Shown here in pieces: positions 1-12,032 of a stretch of DNA of 64,000 nt. The position numbers and the translations under genes are program-made. Numbering within the stretch: position 1 is the first letter of the stretch; each line of letters starts with the position of its first letter. Where the stretch lies: contig CM065884.1 of the NCBI GenBank assembly GCA_033439255.1, forward strand, positions 930,001-994,000. The letters are read 5' to 3'. The notes under the pieces were generated by a model. That model made no database searches. It was not told the DNA's origin and saw only the letters and a program-made list of their open reading frames with translations. This stretch comes from Hericium rajendrae (taxonomy: Eukaryota; Basidiomycota; Agaricomycetes; Russulales; Hericiaceae).

Positions 1-1
1 G

Positions 2-747
2 ATTAACAAGTATACTCCCATTCTCCTCCGTATGTCATCCAGCGATATAGTTCTGCGGAGCTGGGCGTTCGACCCTCCAAAGGCGATCAGCGACGTGTTC
101 GAGAGCCTTATCGCTGCCGTATTCATCGACTCGGCATATGGCTTTGACAAAGCCTCGGCAGTGGTCCAACTGGTTATGGACGACATCTTGGAGGTTCTGG
201 CGCCCGATATGCCTCCTGATCCTGTGTCGCAGCTCATGGTGTGGACTGGTCAATCGGGCTGCAAACGGATCTGCGTTCGGTACGTAACTGATCGTCCGCT
301 GCGGTCCTTATGGTTTTGGCTCATCTTCCATACCGCAGGAAATCAAAGAGTCAACCAGAAAGCAAATTTGATACCGTCACCATCATCGTTCACGATGTTG
401 AAGTGGTGAAACCTCTGACTGCGTCGAGTATATCCGTTGCGAAAGCTTTTGCCTGCGAGGCCGCGCGTATTGAACTTCAAGACCCCAGCTCGGATAGATC
501 TCTATCGCGCCTGTGCACTTGTGGTGACAACATGAACGTCGACTTGACTTCCAAATCAACATCATTGGATATTCTGGATCTGGATGAGGATGCAGATGAC
601 GGCACGGAAGAGGGCTATCTTGTCTTGTCACAGACGAAGCTGGAAGAAGTCATAGAATCAGCCGTAATTGAAGATACTGAAACAGCAAGTCATGACGACG
701 ATGAAGGAGAAACGGACTCACCAGAACTAGCTGCGCACGTAGTTTGA
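2..747 (+). CDS. Dicer-like ribonuclease III, C-terminal part (5' end outside window)
   Basis: Two exons, 2-279 and 339-747, joined over a 59-bp GT-AG intron. The first exon reads the end of an RNase III domain: a PPKAISDVFESLIAAVF block followed by the acidic helix ending in DPVSQLMVW. The second carries a short region resembling the C-terminal dsRNA-binding part of fungal Dicers (VTIIVHDVEV, then a helix ending ELQDPSSDRSLSRLC) and a long acidic tail. Dicers cut double-stranded RNA into small RNAs for gene silencing. The GDVFESLxGAxF-type motif is the last RNase III signature; here Gly is replaced by Ser (ISDVFESL). Helicase, PAZ and the first RNase III domain would lie left of the window. 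The acidic tail is not diagnostic. The family call is firm; which Dicer paralogue cannot be told. Confidence 0.85.
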
Positions 748-1559
748 ATTTCATATCTGCTTTGGTTTCATTTCAGATCATCCGGATCACATCTCTTCGA
801 GCTGAACATTGCATACTCGACCCTAGTAGGCTGCTTTGTCTTTGGTTGCGAGCGACCCACTGACTCCTTGTCATGATCTAGGGTTTGCACGTGGACGTTA
901 AAGTACGCTTCGTCTTCGCAGATATGACGTTCAGGGAGGGCAAATGCTCTCCTTTGGGCTGGTTTAAACACTTAAATTCGGATTTGAACCTGCAGCATCG
1001 CTTCTGTCACGCACATTCGTGATGAAGTCCGTCCACCTCGTAGCACTCCTCCTCCGTTATTTGACCGACATGACTTGCTGCCATGGAGCGCTAATTGCCA
1101 TTTGCTACAAAGTGAATTTGTATGGCGGTGCATGCGAGATGCTGTCATCATCGATAGATCACGCAGCCTTTGCGCTGACAAGGTATTTCCGAATCGAACT
1201 ACATTGTTCTGAATCTATTCTTTTCTACTTTCCAGTCCCTACCGCTGCCTCAAACGCTTGCTACGTACTCCTGTGAGAGGGATAAATTCTTAATAAGCGC
1301 TCTCTACGGTATCTGGCTTGCATTGAATTGGAAATCATCGTCTTGTTATGCATTATTGACAATTATGACGCAGATCGGCATGGTCGTCCGGAGAACGGTT
1401 TGGTTTCAACTGCCTTCGCAGTTTCAGAAGCTTCGTGACGGCCGTGGTGTGAATCCCAAGATAGGACTAGGCAACTCGTGTCGTCCGGAGCATCAGGCTT
1501 ATCGCTACGTGCATGTACTCCGTATGTGCCTATTCCCAGACGTTCTCGGTGACGCCCAT
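748..1559. other. Intergenic region, nothing identified
   Basis: About 0.8 kb between the Dicer stop and the amine oxidase. Only short open stretches occur in all frames, with no recognisable motif. Confidence 0.5.
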
Positions 1560-1679
1560 CACTGACAACGAGTTTGAACTTACCTCTTGGGAGACTTCCC
1601 GCAGAGCGATAAATACGTCCCCACCCACCATGATAAGCCCAAGAGCATCTGGCACTTCCATCTTTACTTGCAACCCCAC

Positions 1680-3754
1680 ATGCGTCTCCCCATCACCTCC
1701 AATTTCTTCGATTATGGCGTATTCACTGTCCTCCAGCTTGCGTTCTCTGGCTTCTTTGCTCAACTGTCTATCAGTCCTATACGATTTCTGAAGTTCTTCG
1801 CATCCATTGGCGCCGTCACGACTCCTCTTGCATCCAGCTATGCCATCCCTATACCTCTCGGTGAAAGTAAACACGATACCCGTGTCCTTATTCTCGGCGG
1901 TGGCGTCGCCGGCATCTCAGCTGCCAAGGCCTTCCACCAGCAGGGCATTGACGACTTCATGATTGTCGAAGCTCGATCTCAGCTAGGCGGCCGGATGAGA
2001 CCCATTCTATTTGGCGCTCCTGAACGACAGTATATGATGGAGACTGGTGCCAACTGGATCCATGGAACGCAATCTGGTGAGGGGCCGACAAATCCTATAT
2101 TTGCGCTGGCGGAGAAGCACAATCTCTCAACGCAGGCAAATAGCTATTATGGCAGTATGAGTGAGTCGCCGTGCAATCGCTCTGTGCGCCGCGCTGATGA
2201 AAGACTAGCCACCTTTGACCATACGGGTCAGGTTGACTACATGGACTCTTTCAATACTGCCATCAAGGACTACGCGAAATTGATGGTTGGTGGAGGTACG
2301 CCTTGCAGTCGATTAAGTCTTCTATTCTTCTTCAATCGTTTTTCTCCTAGGTGATCGAGTGCCAAGAGGTTTAGTCGACACGACGGCACGCATAGGGTAT
2401 TCGTTGATAGGAGGAAAGCCCAGAACTCCCCAAGAACGTGCCGCCGAGTACTACATGTTCGACTGGGAGTACGCTCAGACGCCCGAACAGACGTCTTGGA
2501 TTGCTTCTTCTTGGGTAACGTTTCGTTCTCCTTCAGGGGAGCCGTCTGGACTTTGGTCCGAGGAGTTACATCCCTCGCGTTCTGATACCAGTTACGGAGA
2601 TACCTTCTTAGAACTTCGCTACTTATGCCATGCCTCCAGGCCAACAATCTCACTTACAACGCCGATCAAGGCGGTTTCTCTCACGATAACCTTCTCTCCG
2701 TCGATCCACGTGGCTTCGTGTCGATCCTGCAGGACGAAGCTGCTGAGTTTCTCACTGAGGAGCAGGTCGTGCTCAACGCCACCGTTAAGACCATTAAGTA
2801 CTCTAGAGATGGAGTCTCAGTGATTTTTGCGGATGGATCGAGTTTGAGTGCAGACTATGCCCTGGTGACATTCAGTCTGGGCGTCCTGCAGAACGATGAT
2901 GTTGCTTTTGAGCCTCCCTTGCCAGATTGGAAGATGGAAGCTATACACGGCATGAACATGGTGAGCGATGAGACCTGGTATCCATTTATTGACAGTTGGA
3001 CAGACCATCCGATCAGGCGACGTATATGAAGATATTCTTACAGTTTCCTGAGAAGTTCTGGTTTGACACTGAAGTATAAATCTCGTAATTCTCTCCGTGT
3101 TGAAGCTGAAAATTGTCTGCAGTTTGCGCTCTATGCCGATGAGGAGCGCGGTCGATATCCAGTCTGGCAGAGTCTCGACATGGAAGGCTTCTACCCCGGA
3201 TCGGGTATACTGTTCGTAACCGTCACGGTGAGCTTGTCATTCCATGCCGATGACTCCTTATGAAATATGTGAGTACATACAGGGTGATTTCGCAAATCGC
3301 ATTGAGGCCTTCACCGACGAGCGAGTCAAGAGCGAAGTTCTCGACGTGCTTCGGTCGATGTATCCGAATACTACCATTCCTGAACCGGATGCGTTTTACT
3401 TTCCCCGGTGGCATAGTGATCCACTGTCCCATGGGAGCTACAGCAACTGGCCGGCGAACTTCGTGAGCGGCCATCATGCCAATTTGCGGGCGACGGTGAG
3501 AGAGAGGCTGTGGTTTGCGGGGGAGGCAACAAGTCAGAAGTACTTCGGTGCGTCCAACAGGTTATGATGCATGACCAGTGTGGACAGCGGCTCATATTTG
3601 CATTACATTCCCAGGCTATCTCCATGGTGCATATTACGAGGGCCGCAGGACGGCGAAATACGTGGCTAAGTGCGTTCGGAATACCAATTGCAAACAACTC
3701 GAGCACATTAAGGAGGTGCTGGATTCGGGGCCGTATAACACGAACACTAACTGA
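1680..3754 (+). CDS. Secreted FAD-dependent amine oxidase (polyamine oxidase family)
   Basis: Eight exons: (1680 or 1779)-2160, 2209-2295, 2351-2514, 2640-2960, 3017-3073, 3123-3227, 3283-3547, 3615-3754; all introns GT-AG, and the phases close without a frameshift. From 1779 the product is 506 residues, the usual family size. It starts with a signal-peptide-like stretch ending SSYA, then the FAD-binding GGGVAGISAA loop with the acidic ribose-binding residue in VEARSQLGGRM, the METGANWIHG block, and a C-terminal flavin segment LWFAGEATSQKYFGYLHGAYYEG. Such enzymes oxidise polyamines or other amines with release of H2O2; secreted forms are common in wood- and litter-decay fungi. Oddity: the codon placed exactly where the signal peptide should begin (1779) is ATA, so the annotated start falls back to the ATG at 1680, which adds 33 non-typical residues. 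The start is therefore uncertain; the remainder is solid. Confidence 0.85.
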
Positions 3755-4423
3755 TCTGAGGACAATATATCCCGGTCGTATGATTCTTCATCCATTTTCA
3801 AGCTACTTGTCTCTCATGTAGCTCGCAACCATACTTATGCCTCCCTACTTCACCATGTTCGGGTAAACAGTGTATAATTACGATGATGCAAACTGGTGGG
3901 ACGCCACAAGAGCTCCATCATTGCTGAGATGCATCTTTATTGATCTCAGGTGCTCGCGGACTCTGATTCTGGATGTTTCTGAATGAGCACTTGGCGATGC
4001 ACTGTACGGTATCCACTATGACCTATTCGGCGCATTGACGACCCGGAAACACAGGCCGCAATACGCACGCATCGATATCAACATCGATGCGAGCCTCGCG
4101 CCTCCCTTCTACCGGCCTTCCCTTCAATCGGAGTAACTGTGCAGCGATTGTGCGTGTCTTGGGCATCTATCGACCACCTACGGAGGTGACCGACATCAGA
4201 AGTTCACGTGGGGACAGAGAACACCCTGGATGAACGTGTCGAATGGGTCTCCACGTGATCGCGATCAGCGTCAAGGGAAGATGGAAGCATTGCGAATCTG
4301 GGTCATCCGACTACAAAAATCGAATCTCTTCACCCCTTGGGAGCGCTATCTTCCGCCCTCTGCCCATCAACTACACTGGCATCGGGTCTCATTTCATTCA
4401 AACTAAACGCCCCTATCCGCAGA
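3755..4423. other. Intergenic region, nothing identified
   Basis: Terminator/promoter space between two same-strand genes. No motif was recognised. Confidence 0.5.
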
Positions 4424-5393
4424 ATGGCAGAACTGGCAACTCACGAGTTCTTGGGACGTCTCAAGGGTATCTACCCCGGTGCCCCAGAGATCAAGAAGTC
4501 GACCGATGGTGAAAAGATTGCTATTTACCTATCAGCTTGCGTGGAATGCTGACGAGCCGCGTAGTCTTGAAGAACCCGTGGTACATTGTGGCGTCGGTCG
4601 CCTTTGCCACCGGAAACAGGCCGGACGCTGTACCACGCATCTTCAAATACGTCCTTGCAGATCTGGAGAAGGCGCAGACTCAGTTCCAGGTACCGGCCGA
4701 GCAAGCACATGCGGAGAAGCTGCTGCTCGCTCGCAAGTTTCGCGAGTCTTTATTCAAGTCAGGGATGGTTGCGGGATACTCCAAGGTCATCTGTCCTGTC
4801 CAATGGCATATTCCATTGCATGCTAAAGCTCCCCCTTTGAAGGCGATCAATGGACTTGTCTCTCTTCATGAAGCCACGCCAGAGGAATTGCGGGACACCA
4901 AGCCACTGAGGTTCGCAGTCAAATCAAAGGTCTTGATCGATTATATTGAGACCTTGAACGCAGAGACACGAAGATGCCCATAGAAGAGGTCGAGAAGAAG
5001 GGAACAGAATTCTTCCGCTCCCTCTACGGTGAAACGGCGGACGGCGTCCAGAACCTTCTAGATGCCATTCATCCCGATATGGGCAGGTGTTCTGTCTATT
5101 GCATCGTGGCCAGTCTAATAAGTTGATCATTGTCAACAGGATGGTTCAGCAACACCATTGCGTATGGCAGCGTATATGGATTCACTGAGATCACAGACAT
5201 ACTGGAGACATCATACACCTTAGTCGGGACGTTAATCGCAGGCGATACACCTCGACAGATCAATTGGCACCTAGCGAATGCGCGCCGATGTGGGGCAAGC
5301 TTGGAACAAGGCAAAGCTGTGCGACAGATTGCTATGGAAGTTTCAGAGAGTGCAGGCGTAAGATGGAGGGATGGCGTCCCAGAGGTCGAGTGA
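4424..5393 (+). CDS. AhpD-like / carboxymuconolactone decarboxylase-fold protein
   Basis: Five exons: 4424-4508, 4565-4785, 4843-4910, 4964-5082, 5140-5393; 248 residues with all phases consistent. It reads as a helical AhpD-like protein found widely in Agaricomycetes: an N-terminal helix with LGRLKGIYPGAPE, the VASVAFATGNRPDAVP block, then LVSLHEATPEELRDTKPLR and WFSNTIAYGSVYGF. I see no CxxC pair, so peroxidase activity like that of bacterial AhpD is not supported; the biochemical role is unknown. The last intron (5083-5139) begins GC, not GT: only that donor keeps the frame at GWFSNT. The start at 4424 was chosen because it begins the recognisable MAELATHEF helix and the spliced frame is open from there. 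Confidence 0.72.
5083..5139 (+). other. GC-AG intron in the AhpD-like gene
   Basis: The exon ends ATGG and the intron starts GCAGGT and ends CAACAG, 57 bp. A GT donor four bases on (5087) would shift the frame and destroy the following conserved block, so the GC donor is preferred. Confidence 0.7.
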
Positions 5394-5971
5394 TTAATGT
5401 GGATAGACAAGTCAACACCTACACGTTAACCTGTATCGGAGATGATATGTGTCTAGAAAAGCTTTGAATTTGAGTCTATATGTAATATAGATAAATATTA
5501 GGATCTTCTGCAACATACTTTGAATCATCTTCGTCGCGTCAGTTTTCGAGCTTTTTGTCTCAGTTTGAAATGGTTCCAAGATTCTCTCAAAAGAAAAGGC
5601 TCGGGAAGTGGGAGCAAACTGCTTGTCACGACGATGGAGGTTAGCTGGACGGCGCAAATTGAATATAGCCTCGGTGGCCACTTGGCCGGACGTAAAAATG
5701 TCCAGTCAAAGGGAATCAAGGCGAGCAGGATACGAGCGATTTTTTTTTCGCGTCTGAAGTGATGACCGCGACGCGTCGGCACGTGGTGTACCGCGTCAGG
5801 AGCCGTGGACCAGAGAAGAAGAGGTTGGTCCACGTGGACCATCGCCACCGGGAAATGCCGGCAAGGAGCGGATTTTGAGCTCGCGCGTCTTCGTTCAGCA
5901 TCCTCTTCCTTCAGCACTCTCGAACACCCTGTCTCTTTGAAGGTGAGCTCAACCTTCAAGACGCCTAAATT
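5394..5971. other. Intergenic region, nothing identified
   Basis: Spacer and probable 5' region of the WD40 gene. A plausible 5'UTR donor GTGAGC lies at 5943. Confidence 0.4.
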
Positions 5972-8900
5972 ATGGCAGAGGACACCCCCTCCGATGCCGG
6001 AGCACCCTCCATGGCCCCACAGTAGCGTCAGTATTGGGTATCAAGGGCCACTTGCGATTCAGAGCCCATGGCTCCAGCCAGAAGGCGCATGTCGTGTTGC
6101 GACGTGTCGAACTCGATGACTCAGAAGACGAAGGAGAAGGAAAGCCTGCGTTCTATTTCAGCCTCTTTGCGCAGAAAAGAATCGAAGTAAAGCCTGGTAA
6201 AGAGATCTTACTCACAGTCGCGGACGGGCCATTCAAAGATCAAGCCATCATGTTCGAAGGAGATATACCTGGTGTTGCATCGGGTTCTGATGAAGAAGAG
6301 ACGCAGGTGGCTGACGATGAGGAAAACTTTGCGGCACAGGAGCAGTCCATGCCTCCCAAGATGCGTAAGCCTTGGGTAAAACGTACGGAGGAGCCAGTTA
6401 TTGCAGGTGAGTAATCCACCCTTATCCCGCTGGTAGTTCATCTCTTACTGTCTAGTTCTCTTAGCTTCTCCTATTCTAGTACCTCCCACCCATCACTCGG
6501 TTGGCGTTCAAGCGCAAGCCGAGTTCGCATCTTTCTCCACGCAAACAACATTTGATGTTGAGGGAGAGATTCGGACCCGGGAACCTCTTCAGACTGATTT
6601 GGATGATAATATGACAGACAAATCTACTCCTATGGAGTTGTCTCCCATTCAGTCTGTCCAGGAACTCGCACCCGTTGAGACTATTGCGTCAACATTGACC
6701 ATACGATCAGCGGAAATGGAACAGGTACGTGTCCATGAGCACCTCATCCTAGGTATGTCATAACGAGTAGGTACAGCAGTCGGAGCGCGATCGTAGTTTA
6801 TCTCCGATGGAGTTGGATTCTCCTCCAAGTAGTCCACCTCAGTCTCCTGTTCGCACCCCTGCGGACTTACCTCCAGTGCGATCCCAGATGAAACCTGACG
6901 CATCTCCGGCAGAGGTACGTGACAGAAATCCTTACAGGCCTTGATCATCGTTCCACTTACCACATTTCGTTTTAAAGAATGCGAAGTCACCAATCCAAAT
7001 TAATGGGTTCTCAACTCTCCCTCCGCCCATCGTTGCAGAACCACCATTTGTCCCGTCATCCCTTATACACCCGATACATGGTTTGTCGAATGAGGTGGCA
7101 CGAGAACTGTCTAGCATCGATATTCCAGGGTTTGGTAGGTCGATGATGGATTCTTCACTAGCTGGTGCTCCAACGAAATCGCCTCCACGCGCTATGCCTG
7201 AAGCACGCAAATCACATTCTCCTCCACTTCCAAAAGCATCAGACTTGATTTTAGGTCCTTCCAAGCCTCCTCCTGAAGCGATCCAAGCCCCGGTAGCCTC
7301 ACGTTCGGATGAAGCTACCACACCGGCCCGTCGCTCCACCTATCCTATTGTTCCCTCAGGACGCCCACCTCCGTTTCAGTAACTGCTGCGCCAAAGCCGG
7401 TCAGGAGGAAAATACCCAATCCGTTTGTTTCTGGAGGATTCATGACGGATTTTGTTGGTCTATCTTCAGCATCTACGTCAAAGCCCAGCACGCCTCTGGC
7501 TGACGGGTCCCCTGGACCGGCGTTTACTTCTGCAACTGGCACCTCTGCGACTCCTGTTGACCATGCTAGCTCTGCGCCAACGTCTCCGATCGCTCCAACC
7601 GCCGACATGGCCTCAGCTCCAGTTTCTTCGACCTTTCGCATGTCCCTTCTGTTCCGCCCCTGTTCCTCCTGCTGTCGCTCCGATATCGGCCCATCCAGCT
7701 CCGGCATTGGCACCCGCGACTGTGCCAACAGCATCTGTTTCTGCGACTGTTGCCGATTTTACTTCTCCAGCTTTCACTGAATCTCTTCGTTCTGCGTTGT
7801 CTGCTCTGGTCTCTGCTCAGGTATGTTCTGATTGTGTATGATATTTGTTTTGATGGTGACTGATTGATGTTGATCATCTCAGGCAACTCCTGTCCAAGAA
7901 ACTGCCTCATCCTCCGACACCAGAAGTCTCAGCACCCCAGATCCAGTCAGACGTCAAACGTGAGCCATCCCCGCTCACGATCTCTCCGTCTATCCGTCGT
8001 GCGGTGACCCCACCCGACGAGATCCCTGGACTTTCGGAATGTTTGACAACTTCCCCAAGCCTCGCGCCCGGCCCCCGCCAGATGAGAGGTCTCCCGCCCC
8101 ACTGCCGCGGGTCCCTGAGCCATCGCCCATCGCAAGACCTATTAGTCCACCAATGTCGGTTCGAGCCCAGGCAGCGCCAGTTGCCGAGCCCCCCACACCG
8201 TCAACACCGACCGTTCAACAGTCACGGCCGGCTCCGCCTCCATTTATGCCTGCAAGACAGTTTACGCCTTCGGAGCAGCCTCCGTCTATGTGGGGCGTTC
8301 CATCGCGGCGCACTTCTATAACTAGCATACGCAGCGCATCTCTTGCAGATGTCGGACGTCCTTCCTCAGCCTCTCCCTGCATGCCTGTGGCACCGTTTGT
8401 ACCTCCGTCGTATGCGGCATCATCAACTCCTCCTTCCCTCCCTCCTCCGCCAATATCCTTCCCACCATTCCCACCAACCGGGGCACCGGCCCTTCCTCTA
8501 CCGAATCTGCCACCACCTCACTATCTTCCGCCGAGTATGCCTCCGCCCAGGATCCCGCCACCAAAGATGTTTCCTCCTCCTCCACCCCCGCCTAATCTTT
8601 CCTCGGCAAATGCGACCGCTCCTGCCCTGCCTCCACCGCGGGTCCCCCCCCCGCCCCCGCCCCCGCCCCCTCCTCCACCTAATCTTTCAGCAGCAAACGC
8701 CATCTCTCCTTCGTTCTCTCGCTACCCTAATCGCCCGACGCCCTCATTTATGCATCCATCATTCCCGCCCCCGTCCGCCACACCGTCTTCGCAACCTCTT
8801 TCCGCACCGCCGCCGATGTTCCCACCGCCGCCCTCCGCAATGCCCTCGATGCCACCGCGCTCAATCCCGCCTCCGCTCTTCCCACCGCCACCGGCAGCCC

Positions 8901-11265
8901 CCTCCGCACCCCCTGCGCCGCCTTCGTCCATGCCGCCCTATGCACCGGATTTTGCGACGTACGATCCCTCGCAGCCGTTTATCCCCGGCCTGCAGGGCAA
9001 GTCGACGTATAATGTGAGCACGACGCCCACGCCGTCGAGTCCGAGCCGCGAGTTGCGTGGTGGTGAGCCGGTGTGGCCGTCGCCGCCCGGGCTGCGGGAG
9101 GCGCTGGCGAATCTGAGGATGCAGATGGCGTCGCCGCAGCAACGGCAGCGGCAGCGGCAGCAGGAGTTGGAGCAGGAGTCGTATAGGCAGCAAGAGCAAG
9201 AGTCGTATAGGAGGCAGGAGCAGGAGCAGGAACAGGAGTCGTATCGGCAGCAGGAGTCCTATCAACAGCAGGATCTATATCAGCCGCGCGAGCAGGAGCC
9301 GTATCAGCAGCGACGGCAGCAAGAGCAACAGGAAGAGTCGTATCAAGTTCGGCAGCAGGACGGATATCAGTTCAGGCAGCAGGAGATACGTCAGTTTCGA
9401 CAGAAGGAGAAGCACCAGTACCAGCAGCAAGAGCAGTATCATCACCAAGAGCAGGAGGAGGAGCGGTATGTTCTGCAGGAGCAGGAGCCATATCAGCAGC
9501 AACAGGATCCAAATCAGCAACATCAGCGGTATGTTGCGTCTGCTGTCCCTCCCTCCCAGGCTATGCCTCCGAGAGCCTTGTTGTCACGTCCCACCTCTCG
9601 ATATTGTAAGCATTTTCGTCCATTCATGCCCTTCCGCCAGTTCCATTAACTGATGTCTGTACAGCGCCTCCTACGCCTCCTCCAGTCCCATACGGCCCGA
9701 GCATCGACACTGCTAGCATCGTTGCGCCGCAGCCCGTCCCCTCAGGTATTACGAACGTGCTCAAGCGCAAAGTCTCGCCGCCCGTGAGCGCGAGCACGCT
9801 CGTCGGCTTCCAGCCGTCGTTCGATTCGCACCGCTCGTTCCAGTGGCCGGCGCTCACGAGCAACATCTCCGCGCAGATCAAGGGCGAGGACGTCGGTATC
9901 CGCGGGATCGTGTTCAGCTCGACGGGGAACTACATCGCTGTGAACTGTAAGTGTCTCTTCTCCCTTTTGGTGTGGTGTGGTATAGTTGTGCTGATGCGGG
10001 TTTGCAGGCCATGATTGTACGGTGCGGGTGTGGGATAATATTTTGCATACGGAGATTGCGCGGCTGTCGCATGTTGCGCCGGTCGTATCGGCGGCATGGT
10101 TGGAAGATGATGAGGGTATCCTGTCACTCTCAGAGAATGGGTCGTTGGGCAAGTGGACACGGACGGTGCGTATTTTTGTCACTTGCACGTTGTCGCGCCT
10201 GGATTGATTTCGTTCTCGCATACAGCCACAGATGCCGGGCGATCAATGGCAATGGACGAAGATTGCGGAGCCGAGCAACGCTGAGCGGAAGCCGGAAGAT
10301 GTGCCGACGGCAATGGCGTACATACGGGATAGAATCGCCGTGGCGTTCCCGCGGGTGGGTGTGAAAGTGTGGATGTTGAATAAAGGTACGCCAGGATAGT
10401 CCGACTTGGATGCAAATTGCTTAATTTGGTGCACTACGAACAGGGACGTGGCAGCCGCAGCGGTCGATTCTGCGGCAGAATGTGACGGCTATCCACTTTG
10501 TTGAAGATGGGGATGCGTTGTTGGGTGGGACGAAGGACGGAGTTCTGTATGTCTTTTTTGTCAGTCTTGGTGGGCTGCTTGCTCATGGTGATTGCAGGTG
10601 GTACTGTCAAATACCAAATGGAACGCTTCGCGCGTACACGTTCTTCAAGTCGACAGTGTAAGTTTTCCCTCTTCTTGCTATAGCAATCTCGATCTCACTG
10701 GCTGGTTTACGCAGGTATCACATCGATGTGAATCATTCAGGATCACATGCTCTTGTCGCTCAGACTGGAGGCCGCACCCACATCGTTGGTATCCGCCAAG
10801 ACGATAACAAGGGCAAGATCGAGCAAGTCTATGCCCTGAAGGACTCCGATAGCCATCCAAACGCGACATACGATTTCGGCGCGTTGTTCACGAGCAAGGA
10901 TTCGTTGGTAATGTTCGGCACCGTGGATGGGTGCGTGTTGCTCTGGGACAAGGACAAGGCAGTGATCTCGTGCGGGCTGGATCTTGGAGAGGGTGCGGTC
11001 GCGCAGGCTGTGGGAGTACGTCGTCCCGTTTTGTTGCTTCAATAGCTTATAGCTTATCACCTCTCTTCTGCAGAGCTTCACTTCGCGGTCTTCCTCTTCG
11101 GAGAACTGCCTGGTGACCGGCAGCAAAGATGGCAAGCTGACCTGGTGGCCGCAGCCCAGCATCTCCGATAGTACGTCCCCTGGTTCCCGTTTGCTCCACA
11201 TCGCTGACGATCCGCGTGCAGTTGAAGAGTTTTCTCACAAACGGATGAAAACCGGCGCATCGTAA
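5972..11265 (+). CDS. Long low-complexity protein with C-terminal WD40 repeats
   Basis: A multi-exon gene. An N-terminal part (6022-6406, then exons after introns at 6407-6455 and near 6725, 6914) starts GHLRFRAHGSSQ and contains acidic stretches. The middle (8039-9605) is extremely Pro-rich (poly-Pro runs near 8560-8900), followed by a Gln/Glu-rich region near 9135-9540 built of QQEQESYRQQEQ-like units. From 9670 the C-terminus is a beta-propeller with DCTVRVWDN, GSLGKWTR, GCVLLWDKDK and DGKLTWW, ending at the TAA at 11263-11265, split by seven or more short introns. WD40 propellers act as protein-binding scaffolds; no partner can be named. Problems: the first ATGs (5972, 6011) are out of frame with the following coding sequence, and the reading frame breaks again near 7375, 7640, 7660 and 8030. 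These could be assembly indels or real decay. The start is not settled. Confidence 0.65.
8400..8960 (+). repeat. Proline-codon low-complexity tract inside the WD40 gene
   Basis: CCN-rich sequence with uninterrupted C/G runs near 8646-8680, encoding long PPPPP stretches. Such tracts are prone to slippage and to sequencing error. Confidence 0.8.
9135..9540 (+). repeat. Gln/Glu-codon imperfect tandem repeat
   Basis: CAG/GAG-rich imperfect repeats with recurring TATCAGCAG and GAGCAGGAG units encode Q/E/Y/R-rich segments. The pattern is coiled-coil-like or prion-like in composition. Confidence 0.75.
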
Positions 11266-12032
11266 AATTTTAGCTAACTTAATTTTCGCTCCCACTCGTT
11301 CACGTCACCATTCAGTCATTTTTGTCGATAAATTATTTCATCATGACCTGCGTTGCAGCCCAACGCATAGCGTGTAATTGTAGGGTACATAGTTGATATA
11401 ATCTGTTTTCGTGGCCTCGCCGGAACCTGCGTGCAAATGCAAAAGGCGTGCGGGAGACTCAGCATGTGGCTCGGAAGAAATGAGTTTGTGCCTGTTTGGG
11501 CGAGGCGAGGCGGTGGTTGAGGGCCGGCCGGCCGGTGCAGCAACAGCCAACAGGACTCTACTCGTCGTCGTCGTTACCTCCTCGAGGACTCCCTCCCCTG
11601 CTCTCTTCCTCCTCGCCGTCGTCCCCGACCTCAAGCTTTCTGCGTCGTTGTCCGTGCGTTCCTTTTTCTAAGTTCCGGGCGTGCTTTCGCGCCCTGCACG
11701 CCAAGCGACGATCGCTCACGGCCCCAGGTTGCGTTTCAGCCGACTGATCCAGTCAAGGCTATACGCCTCCGTTCGTCCTCGAATAAAGCCATCGCTTCGT
11801 CGCAACGATTCCGCTCCTTCCTCATCTTCTAGAAAGGTAGGTTTGCATCCGCTTTCGTGCTGCCCTGCCTCGTCGGTTAGCGCAGCTATCGTGCGATGCT
11901 ATCTCACACGCCATTTTTTCGACGTGTCGCGTCGCCTGTCTGCATGCCTCATCTTGTCTTGCGTCGCATCACTGATTTGCTGTTGTCGCTGCCATCTCTT
12001 CTCTGCAGTCATACTAGAACCTTCGCAGCAAT
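11266..12032 (+). promoter_or_regulatory. Upstream region and probable 5'UTR intron of CDC42
   Basis: No coding gene was seen. A GTAGGT donor at 11837 and a TTCTCTGCAG acceptor ending at 12008 would form a 172-bp intron in the 5'UTR, 24 bp before the CDC42 ATG. This is inferred from splice consensus only. Confidence 0.45.

Noticed and set aside
1530-1874. Minus-strand open frame opposite the amine oxidase start, acidic and protein-like in part
   Set aside because: It overlaps a supported coding exon, lacks a partner exon and matches no family. Noted only because the plus-strand start is uncertain.
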